Assembly (NCBI GenBank): GCA_905194705.1
Contig: CAJJTI010000140.1
Span: 1-5,109, forward strand
Source of the DNA: an uncultured Solobacterium sp.
GTDB taxonomy: Bacteria; Bacillota_I; Bacilli_A; Erysipelotrichales; Erysipelotrichaceae
Reading direction: 5' to 3'
DNA: 5,109 bases
A model generated the notes under the pieces. The model was not told the origin of the DNA. It worked only from the letters and a program-made list of their open reading frames with translations, and searched no databases. Every line of letters starts with the position of its first letter. Position 1 is the stretch's first letter. A program made the position numbers and the translations under genes. This document shows positions 1 to 5,109 of this stretch, one piece after another.

Positions 1-16
1 GATTTTTTTTGCTATC

Positions 17-331
17 CTATTCACCATTTTGCACCCTTTCCCTGTACTGCACCGGACTGCAGCCTTCATGATTTCGGAAAATAGAAATGTAGTAAGACAC
101 ATTCAGGTATCCTACCTTCTCCGCCACATCACTTACTTTCATATTTGTCTGACGCAAAAGTTCTTTTGACTTTTCAACACGATACCAGGTAATAAATTTT
201 ACCAGATTTTTTCCAGTTTCCATTTTATATAAAGTACTTAGATAGGCAGAAGATACCTGCAGCTGCTCTGCGATATACGATACATTTAAATCACTTTCAC
301 TGTATTTTTCATAAACCAGTTCTTTTGCCAT
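17..331 (-). CDS. AraC-family DNA-binding domain protein, N-terminally truncated, possibly a pseudogene remnant
   Basis: The 104 residues are almost entirely a two-helix-turn-helix AraC/XylS DNA-binding domain. The first motif is near 17-36 (VSYIAEQLQVSSAYLSTLYK) and the second near 66-88 (VSDVAEKVGY, then SYYISIFR), ending in the family's usual G-C-S-P-V-Q-Y-R. It most resembles the output domain of YesN-type response regulators, but the receiver or ligand-binding part is missing. Family-like sequence seems to continue upstream of the ATG (about N-R-L-V-R-M-A-K-E-L), and that frame is open back to a TAA at 394-392 with no ATG, GTG or TTG. The ATG at 331 has no clear ribosome binding site. 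Codons such as AGG, CTG and CAG look more frequent than in the neighbours, hinting at another origin. It follows the pyk terminator and has its own candidate promoter, so it is not part of the glycolytic operon. It is either a decayed 3' fragment or a minimal stand-alone regulator; no target can be named. Confidence 0.7.
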   Translation of the reverse strand: MAKELVYEKYSESDLNVSYIAEQLQVSSAYLSTLYKMETGKNLVKFITWYRVEKSKELLRQTNMKVSDVAEKVGYLNVSYYISIFRNHEGCSPVQYRERVQNGE

Positions 332-393
332 GCGGACCAGGCGGTTTTCTTTTACCTCTTCTTTTTTCTCTTCATTTTTTAAACAACATTTTT

Positions 394-422
394 ATTCTAA
401 CACATTGATTATCATATTTCAT
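394..422 (-). promoter_or_regulatory. Candidate sigma-A-type promoter upstream of the AraC-domain gene
   Basis: The minus strand has ATGAAA (422-417), a 17-base spacer, and TAGAAT (399-394), with TG at 402-401 giving an extended -10 (TG-T-TAGAAT). Spacing is optimal and it lies between the pyk terminator and the AraC-domain gene, with a predicted start of transcription near 387. The leader of about 55 bases to the ATG at 331 is very purine-rich and contains the tiny frames MLFKK (391-374) and MKRKKKR (375-352), which overlap at their stop/start. I see no good ribosome binding site for either. Confidence 0.5.
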
Positions 423-453
423 AGAAAGATTGCTAATAAAGCGACTTCTAAAC

Positions 454-500
454 ATAAAAAAGCATGTATTTTTGTCACTGTTGAAGTGAAATACATGCTT
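454..500 (-). terminator. Strong intrinsic terminator of the pfkA-pyk operon
   Basis: A perfect 12-bp inverted repeat, AAGCATGTATTT at 460-471 with AAATACATGCTT at 489-500, plus an inner CAC/GTG pair set (476-478 with 486-488), forms a hairpin. On the minus strand it is followed by TTTT directly after the closing Ts. It begins 26 bases after the pyk stop. On the plus strand the hairpin is followed by ATTTTTATC, so it could also act in the other direction, but I find no real plus-strand gene that would need it. Confidence 0.85.
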
Positions 501-525
501 ATTTTTATCATTTTAAATATTTAGA

Positions 526-1959
526 TTATTTAACTTGAATAATTTTCATCATGTTGGCACTGCCTTCACCTGTTGGATAACCAGCAGTTAAGATAATGAG
601 TTGACCTGGTTTAATACCATAGTCTTTTGCAAACATACAAGCTAATTCGTCATCATTTGTCATGTTATTTTGTACATCAGAGAATATTGGTGTTACACCC
701 CAATAGCTTTCAAGTTTTCTTTGTGTACTCTTAGTAAATGTAATTGCCAAGATTGGAACACATGGTCTGAACTTGGAAATACGTCTAGCTGTTGTACCAC
801 CTTGAGTAAAGGCAACTACGGCACCAACATTATCAAGTGTTAATGTAGCGTCAGATACAGAAATACCAATTGCATCCTGAATTGTATCCCTGCTTGAACG
901 TTTAGAAATTTCAAGTCTATCACGATATGGAATAATTGATTCTGTTTCTTCACAAATAGAACTCATCATTTCACATGCTTCTACAGGATACTCACCAGCT
1001 GCACTTTCAGCACTTAGCATAACTCCATCAGAACCATCTAATACGGCATTACAAACATCACTTGCTTCAGCTCTTGTACAACGAGGATTGTGAGTCATAG
1101 AGTCAAGCATATGTGTAGCTGTAATTGCTGGTTTACCAATGATATTAGCGTGCTTGATAATTTGTTTTTGATAAACTGGAACAAGTTGTGTTGGAATTTC
1201 TACACCTAAATCACCTCTTGCTACCATAACACCATCTGCAGATTCAAGAATTGAATCAAGATTGTCATAACCTTCCTGATTTTCAATCTTGGCAATAATT
1301 TGAATCTTTGGTTTACCTTCTTCAATTAAGATTTTACGAATTGCATTAACATCATCAGCACGTCTAACAAATGAAGCAAAAATAAAATCTACATCATTAG
1401 CACATCCAAAACGTAAATCATCTTCATCTTTCTTTGATAAGAATGGCATTGATAGTTTAACACCTGGACAGTTGCAACCTTTTTTAGAACTGATAGGACC
1501 ATTTACTTCAACACGGCACTTCATTTCACTGCCATCATTCTCTAAAACTGTTAAACGCATCTTACCATCATTGATTAAGATATAGTTTCCAGCCTTTAAA
1601 TCTTCAAATAATTCAGGGCAAGAAATATGGAAACGTTCATGTGTGCCTTCAATATCAGCTTTTACTACATAAACGATTTCACCTTTTTTATAATCTTCAC
1701 TATCGTTTTTAAATACACCTAAACGAATTTCAGGTCCTTTTGTATCTAGGGCAATGGCTAAGTTTAAGCCAATTCTTTCGCCAACTTCACGAACCATTTT
1801 AATACGATTTAAATGTTCTTCATGTGTGCCATGACTGAAATTCAAACGAACAATATTCATTCCAGCATCAGCAAGTGCTGCTAATGTTTCTGGATTATCA
1901 CTGCTAGGACCAATTGTACAAATAACTTTTGTCTTTTTGAATAAATGTCTATTATCCAT
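526..1959 (-). CDS. pyk: Pyruvate kinase
   Basis: Transfers phosphate from phosphoenolpyruvate to ADP, giving pyruvate and ATP at the end of glycolysis; cytosolic, usually a tetramer. I chose the ATG at 1959 (477 residues): AAAGGGA sits about 5 bases upstream, and MDNRHLFKKTKVICTIGPSS matches the usual N-terminus. In-frame ATGs at 1974 and 1992 would add 5 or 11 residues, and the latter would overlap pfkA. Motifs: NIVRLNFSHG (35-44), LDTKGPEIR (71-79), the active-site signature IIAKIENQEG (221-230; K224 and metal ligand E226), ARGDLGVEIP (247-256; D250), ATHMLDSM (281-288, with His where Gln is most common) and NPRCTRAEASDV (291-302). The C-terminal domain has a phosphate-loop-like TQGGTT (385-390), a possible sugar-phosphate effector site. 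It lacks the PEP-utiliser-like extension of Bacillus Pyk (about 585 residues). It ends 26 bases before a strong terminator. Confidence 0.98.
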   Translation of the reverse strand: MDNRHLFKKTKVICTIGPSSDNPETLAALADAGMNIVRLNFSHGTHEEHLNRIKMVREVGERIGLNLAIALDTKGPEIRLGVFKNDSEDYKKGEIVYVVKADIEGTHERFHISCPELFEDLKAGNYILINDGKMRLTVLENDGSEMKCRVEVNGPISSKKGCNCPGVKLSMPFLSKKDEDDLRFGCANDVDFIFASFVRRADDVNAIRKILIEEGKPKIQIIAKIENQEGYDNLDSILESADGVMVARGDLGVEIPTQLVPVYQKQIIKHANIIGKPAITATHMLDSMTHNPRCTRAEASDVCNAVLDGSDGVMLSAESAAGEYPVEACEMMSSICEETESIIPYRDRLEISKRSSRDTIQDAIGISVSDATLTLDNVGAVVAFTQGGTTARRISKFRPCVPILAITFTKSTQRKLESYWGVTPIFSDVQNNMTNDDELACMFAKDYGIKPGQLIILTAGYPTGEGSANMMKIIQVK

Positions 1960-1964
1960 AATTT

Positions 1965-1971
1965 TCCCTTT
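1965..1971 (-). promoter_or_regulatory. Ribosome binding site that decides the pyk start
   Basis: The minus strand reads AAAGGGA, then a 5-base spacer, then the ATG at 1959. It lies in the 16-base gap after the pfkA stop codon (1978-1976). The two further in-frame ATGs upstream (1974 and 1992) have no comparable site, so the 477-residue form is favoured. Confidence 0.7.
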
Positions 1972-1975
1972 CATT

Positions 1976-2938
1976 TTATACGAGACGATCAAACAATCGA
2001 TATAGTTGACGACGACTCTTGCGTGGTCTTTCTAACGCTTCTTCAATTGGTAATGACGTAATTTCATTATCAATGATACCTACACAATGACCACCAATGC
2101 CTTCCATTAGTAAATCAACTGCTTTTTCACCCATTCGGCTAGCTAAAACACGATCTTTTGGAGTTGGACTGCCACCTCTTTGTATATGTCCAAGAACGGT
2201 TGCTCTTCCACTAAAACCTGTATTTAAACTAACTTTCTTTGCCAGTCCATCCACATCAACAATCTTCTCTGTTACGATAACAATTGCATGATTTTTCTGA
2301 ACGGCTTCTCCAAGATAACGCAATCTTTCTAAAACTTCAAGCTCGTCATAACCTGTTTCTGGTGAAATTACCATTTCTGCACCACAACAAATTGCTGTAT
2401 ATAAAGCAAGATCTCCACAATGGTTTCCCATAACTTCTACAATAGAACAACGGTGATGTGAACTACTTGTATCTCTTAATTTATCAACGTTTTCAACACA
2501 AGTATGTAATGCAGTATCAAATCCGATTGTAAAATCAGTACCTGGAATATCGTTATCGATTGTACCTGGTAAACCAATACAGTTAATACCTTGACGAGTT
2601 AACTCAAGTGCACCTCGATAAGAACCATCTCCACCAATGACTACTAACGCATCTATCCCTTTTGCTTTTAAATTGGCAATACATTTTTGTTGTATTTCTT
2701 TGTCACGAAATTCCACTAAACGTGCTGAACCTAACTTTGTTCCACCACGATCTAGAATATCTGATACAGACTTTCTATCCATATCTTCAAAATTTGCATT
2801 CAGCAAGCCTTTATATCCATCATGAACACCCACAACTTCAATACCATTGCTTAATGCAATTCTTGTGACAGAACGAATTGCTGCATTCATTCCAGGAGCG
2901 TCGCCACCTGAAGTTAAAATACCAATTTTACGAACCAT
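1976..2938 (-). CDS. pfkA: ATP-dependent 6-phosphofructokinase
   Basis: Phosphorylates fructose 6-phosphate to fructose 1,6-bisphosphate with ATP, the committed step of glycolysis, as a cytosolic tetramer. At 320 residues it matches E. coli PfkA in length and is similar along its whole length. Visible motifs are the nucleotide loop LTSGGDAPGMNAAIR (8-22), GGDGS (102-106), the catalytic PGTIDND (124-130; D128 corresponds to E. coli D127), SSSHHR with R163, VEVMGNHCGD (167-176), and the substrate-binding GRATVLGHIQRGGSP (244-258). Gly at positions 105 and 125 marks the ATP-using type; PPi-dependent enzymes carry Asp and Lys there. Arginines R22, R26, R55 and R155 correspond to the effector-site arginines of E. 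coli PfkA, so ADP/PEP allosteric control is plausible. The start has an excellent ribosome binding site. It is first in an operon with pyk, 16 bases apart. Confidence 0.98.
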   Translation of the reverse strand: MVRKIGILTSGGDAPGMNAAIRSVTRIALSNGIEVVGVHDGYKGLLNANFEDMDRKSVSDILDRGGTKLGSARLVEFRDKEIQQKCIANLKAKGIDALVVIGGDGSYRGALELTRQGINCIGLPGTIDNDIPGTDFTIGFDTALHTCVENVDKLRDTSSSHHRCSIVEVMGNHCGDLALYTAICCGAEMVISPETGYDELEVLERLRYLGEAVQKNHAIVIVTEKIVDVDGLAKKVSLNTGFSGRATVLGHIQRGGSPTPKDRVLASRMGEKAVDLLMEGIGGHCVGIIDNEITSLPIEEALERPRKSRRQLYRLFDRLV

Positions 2939-2943
2939 AAACT

Positions 2944-2950
2944 ACCTCCC
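2944..2950 (-). promoter_or_regulatory. Strong ribosome binding site of pfkA
   Basis: The minus strand reads GGGAGGT followed by AGTTT and the ATG at 2938. It is the best Shine-Dalgarno match in the window, fits a highly expressed glycolytic gene, and fixes the pfkA start. Confidence 0.85.
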
Positions 2951-2952
2951 GT

Positions 2953-2975
2953 AACGTTTTTTATTTTAACACGTT
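2953..2975. repeat. Short inverted repeat over the pfkA promoter, possible operator
   Basis: AACGT at 2953-2957 and ACGTT at 2971-2975 are inverted and separated by 13 bases. They flank the candidate -10 of pfkA-pyk. Five-base arms are weak evidence. The sequence does not fit the CcpA cre consensus or a Rex palindrome, so no regulator is proposed. Confidence 0.25.
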
Positions 2976-2991
2976 CTTTTTTTTCAATAAA
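2963..2991 (-). promoter_or_regulatory. Candidate extended -10 promoter of pfkA-pyk
   Basis: The minus strand has TAAAAT at 2968-2963, preceded by TG at 2971-2970 in the TG-n-TAAAAT arrangement of an extended -10 element. At a 17-base spacing the -35 position reads TTATTG (2991-2986), a weak match. A better hexamer, TTGAAA, is present at 2987-2982 but only 13 bases away. The site lies between the dnaI terminator and the pfkA ribosome binding site and would give a leader of roughly 15-20 bases, too short for a riboswitch. Position supports it more than sequence, since AT-rich DNA gives such matches by chance. Confidence 0.45.
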
Positions 2992-3021
2992 GAATCACAA
3001 TTACAAGATTAAAACATTGTA

Positions 3022-3049
3022 TATAAAAAGATGGCAAAATCACCATCTT
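3022..3049 (-). terminator. Probable intrinsic terminator after dnaI
   Basis: On the minus strand a 7-bp stem AAGATGG/CCATCTT (3049-3043 with 3034-3028) encloses the 8-base loop 3042-3035, which could itself extend the stem by wobble pairs. It is followed at once by a T-rich run (TTTATA after the two Ts that close the stem). It begins 13 bases after the dnaI stop. The stem is short and only moderately GC-rich, so termination may be incomplete and some read-through into pfkA-pyk is possible. Confidence 0.68.
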
Positions 3050-3062
3050 CTTAACAATTTGA

Positions 3063-3959
3063 TTATTTAAGATGCAGTATTCTTCTATCTTCAGCAATTA
3101 GTTCAATTGGTTTTGATAAAGTCTGAATACGTTCGATAATACGCATAGCTTCATATTTATCTTCACTTTTATTGCTGAAAATATAATGTTCCAATAAAGT
3201 TTTATAATCTTCATTTGAAGTAAACCAGGTCATTAGATGATTTTGCATTCTGGCATCTAATATAGACAAAAGAACACTTCTATATTTTTCACTTACTTCT
3301 TCAGCACCGATATCATCAAATACAACAAAGTCAGCGTACATTAATCGATCAACTTCTGTTTTTGAATCTATATGATAATTAGAGATTCTTTCTGATAATC
3401 TTGAACATTGTACAAAAGCAACTTTACGCTTATTTTTCGCAGCTTCATTTAATGCACAGGCAGATAAATATGTTTTACCCGTACCCATATTTCCATAAAG
3501 ATATATACCTTCTTTATTGTTATAGGCTTTGATTACTGATGAAAGAACAGAGATATATTTTTTATCTTCATTTTTTAAATTGATTTTATCAAAAAAAGCT
3601 GTTGTAAAATCATTACCTAAATCTCGTATCAAATAATATTTTAAGTGTTTTTCTGCTTCATCTTTCTCTAAAGCATAATCACATCTAACTAATTCATCTT
3701 CTAATACTGAATGATAGCTTAAAGATTCATAATACCCCTTTTGTTTCTGCTTGCAGTGTTTTAAACCAAGGCAATTTAAACATTGTTTCTTTGCTTCAAG
3801 ATAACGATTCAACTTATATGGATGAAGCTCAATCTCTTCTTCAGGGATATTTTTATCTTTAAGTAATTTTAAAATTTCTGCATTACTTGATAATTCTTTG
3901 ATTAACTTTTTTCTTGAGGAATCATCGATTATACCTGCACTAAAATTAATTTTTTCCAT
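3063..3959 (-). CDS. dnaI: Primosomal protein DnaI, AAA+ helicase loader
   Basis: A 298-residue cytosolic ATPase that binds the hexameric replicative helicase and loads it onto DNA together with DnaB and DnaD. The N-terminal helicase-binding part (about 1-105) carries a Cys/His cluster, C60-x2-C63, H68, C69, then H83 and C93. This matches the zinc-binding fold known in Bacillus DnaI, although I cannot say which residues bind the metal. The AAA+ domain has Walker A GNMGTGKT at 156-163, Walker B FVVFDDIGAE at 211-220 (D215, D216), a sensor-1 region FTSNED near 246-251, and an Arg in the IIERI motif at 277 that is a candidate arginine finger or sensor-2 residue. Length is close to that of Bacillus DnaI (about 310). 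The ATG at 3959 lies inside the last codons of dnaB and has a strong AAGGGGG site 4 bases upstream, which supports this start. It is followed by a probable terminator. Confidence 0.94.
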   Translation of the reverse strand: MEKINFSAGIIDDSSRKKLIKELSSNAEILKLLKDKNIPEEEIELHPYKLNRYLEAKKQCLNCLGLKHCKQKQKGYYESLSYHSVLEDELVRCDYALEKDEAEKHLKYYLIRDLGNDFTTAFFDKINLKNEDKKYISVLSSVIKAYNNKEGIYLYGNMGTGKTYLSACALNEAAKNKRKVAFVQCSRLSERISNYHIDSKTEVDRLMYADFVVFDDIGAEEVSEKYRSVLLSILDARMQNHLMTWFTSNEDYKTLLEHYIFSNKSEDKYEAMRIIERIQTLSKPIELIAEDRRILHLK

Positions 3960-5109
3960 GTTCCCCCTTCATTTGTTGTAATAAGCTTTCTACTTCTAAA
4001 AGTTCATCTGCTTTAACAACTTCTTTATTCATCTTTGTTTCATCAATTTTATTCATATATTCTGGCATACTTGTAACATGCGTATAGATAGATTTTCCGG
4101 TTGTTCTTTTTTTAGTTTCTTTTATTGCATCTTCTCTAGTAGTAACACCATCTCTTGCCCATTCACCTGCCACCATATCAACAAATGCTTTGACTAAACG
4201 ATTTTGGCTTTTTTTGAGTACATATTCAATTAAAACATTAATTACTTCATTTGAAAAATGCATCTTCATCGCTAAATCTTCCAGTATCTTTCTATCCGTA
4301 AAAGATACTTCAGCACCATTTTGTTTAGCCTGCAGGAAAGATACCGGTGGTAATAAATATGGATCTTTCGCTGAAACAATATCAGGTTTTGATTTTTGAG
4401 CAAGTACTCTTAAAGCATTTTGATCAAATTGCATCGTTCTTAAATTTACGCATCTTGTAACTAAAAGTCGCATTTTATCAGCAGATAAACCATATACTGT
4501 TGCTAGTTTTCCAATCAGTCTTAAATTTTCTTCTGACCTTAATTCAGCTGGAAATACTAAAGTGCTTGTCGTTGCAAAAAAATGTTCATAATCAAAATTG
4601 ATTTGTACTTCATCGTCTGAAAACTCATATCTTGGTTTTAATTTACTATATTCGACAGTCGCATCATATGTATTAGTATTACTTGTATGATTAACAATAC
4701 GGGTTATTTTACGATAATCATTTGTAGAAATTTTATAGTTCCCCATTCGACCTAAATTTAATTCCAATTGCTTTTTACCAACAGCATTTAAATAAATAGA
4801 AAGCATGTCTTTACTTGCTAAGAAACCCTCTTCATCAAGAGGTGCTTTCAAAGAATAAATATATCTATTTTTTTGATCGGTTTCTTGAACATAAGTATCT
4901 AGTAAATTAAATTCTTCTAAATGAATTCGCGCTTTTTCAATAGATTCAATACTTAAATTCAATAAAGTAGACAGTCTTTGATGTGAGTCTGAAGTTTTCT
5001 GTAAAAAAGCATCTGTATATAAAGTCATATATAACGCTAAAGCATCTACAGAAATAATCGGCTGATAAAATAAATAAAGAGAACGTAACATTGAACTGCT
5101 TAAATAATC
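3946..5109 (-). CDS. dnaB: DnaB/DnaD-family replication initiation and membrane attachment protein, 5'-partial
   Basis: In low-GC Gram-positives this protein (Bacillus DnaB, not the helicase that E. coli calls DnaB) works with DnaD and DnaI to load the replicative helicase at oriC and at stalled forks, and links the origin to the membrane. The visible part is 387 residues. The first ATG is at 5091-5089, but the frame stays open to the window edge (D-Y-L-S-S-S before that Met), and the family begins with such a segment before the conserved LYQPII-DALALY stretch, so the true start lies outside. Counting from that Met, the N-terminal winged-helix-like domain covers about residues 1-85 (LFYQPIISVDALALYMTLY). 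A DnaB_2/DDBH2-like domain lies near 265-325, with FSNEVINVLIEYVL, then AGEWARDGVTTREDAI. The C-terminus is charged and probably disordered. It overlaps dnaI. It seems shorter than the Bacillus protein (about 470 residues). Family assignment is firm; the exact start is unknown. Confidence 0.86.
   Translation of the reverse strand, partial: DYLSSSMLRSLYLFYQPIISVDALALYMTLYTDAFLQKTSDSHQRLSTLLNLSIESIEKARIHLEEFNLLDTYVQETDQKNRYIYSLKAPLDEEGFLASKDMLSIYLNAVGKKQLELNLGRMGNYKISTNDYRKITRIVNHTSNTNTYDATVEYSKLKPRYEFSDDEVQINFDYEHFFATTSTLVFPAELRSEENLRLIGKLATVYGLSADKMRLLVTRCVNLRTMQFDQNALRVLAQKSKPDIVSAKDPYLLPPVSFLQAKQNGAEVSFTDRKILEDLAMKMHFSNEVINVLIEYVLKKSQNRLVKAFVDMVAGEWARDGVTTREDAIKETKKRTTGKSIYTHVTSMPEYMNKIDETKMNKEVVKADELLEVESLLQQMKGEHGKN
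3961..3969 (-). promoter_or_regulatory. Ribosome binding site of dnaI inside the dnaB 3' end
   Basis: The minus strand reads AAGGGGGAAC just before the dnaI ATG. These bases also encode Lys-Gly-Glu-His near the end of dnaB, and the dnaB stop codon (3948-3946) lies 9 bases inside dnaI. The 14-base overlap with an embedded Shine-Dalgarno sequence is typical of translational coupling, keeping DnaB and DnaI output linked. Confidence 0.75.

Noticed and set aside
330..524. Plus-strand frame of 64 codons (Phe/Ser-rich start)
   Set aside because: It is the complement of a purine-rich leader and runs through the pyk terminator hairpin; it has low-complexity composition, no ribosome binding site and no recognisable domain.
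1960..1992. Longer pyruvate kinase starting at 1992 (488 residues)
   Set aside because: It would overlap the pfkA end, adds non-family residues, and the ribosome binding site and usual N-terminus both point to the ATG at 1959.
2097..2868. Several plus-strand frames of 62-68 codons inside pfkA
   Set aside because: They are antisense shadows of a fully conserved pfkA gene, without ribosome binding sites or domain-like sequence.
2939..2990. CcpA cre site or Rex operator upstream of pfkA
   Set aside because: Central CG dinucleotides are present, but the flanking bases miss the cre consensus at several positions, and the TTGTGA half-site has no inverted partner at Rex spacing.
4190..4399. Plus-strand frame of 69 codons inside dnaB
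   Set aside because: It is an antisense shadow of the conserved DnaB C-terminal domain; nothing supports expression.
1..5109. Mobile element, CRISPR array, tRNA or rRNA gene, or a new defence-type system
   Set aside because: I found no transposase-like frame, terminal inverted repeats, regularly spaced repeats, cloverleaf-like sequence or unknown gene cluster; all sizeable genes belong to well-known families.

Overview
The window is AT-rich, and every gene I can support lies on the minus strand, so transcription runs from high to low coordinates. Standard codon use (TGG for Trp), strong GGAGG-type ribosome binding sites, and a dnaB-dnaI primosome pair point to a low-GC member of the Bacillota. 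The arrangement dnaB-dnaI-pfkA-pyk, with rather short DnaB and pyruvate kinase proteins, would fit the Erysipelotrichia or a relative, but that placement is an inference from memory and not a search.

Layout in transcription order. (1) At 5109-3946 is a DnaB-type replication initiation and membrane-attachment protein, cut by the window edge at its 5' end. (2) At 3959-3063 is the helicase loader DnaI, overlapping dnaB by 14 bases and probably translationally coupled to it. (3) At 3062-2939 is an intergenic stretch with a likely intrinsic terminator for dnaI, then a likely extended -10 promoter and a strong ribosome binding site for the next operon. (4) At 2938-1976 is pfkA (ATP-dependent 6-phosphofructokinase), followed 16 bases later by (5) pyk (pyruvate kinase) at 1959-526. 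(6) At 500-460 is a strong hairpin-plus-T-tract terminator that ends the pfkA-pyk transcript. (7) A good promoter-like sequence at 422-394 precedes (8) a 104-residue AraC-type DNA-binding domain at 331-17. This domain has no N-terminal sensing or receiver part and looks like the 3' remnant of a larger regulator, or a minimal stand-alone one.

The genes fall into two well-known modules. DnaB and DnaI load the replicative helicase with DnaA or PriA/DnaD. PfkA and Pyk catalyse the first committed and the last ATP-yielding steps of glycolysis and form the widespread pfkA-pyk operon. I see no sign of a new system: no mobile element, CRISPR array or RNA gene. The points most worth a second look are the headless AraC gene with its own promoter, and the physical closeness of primosome and glycolysis genes.
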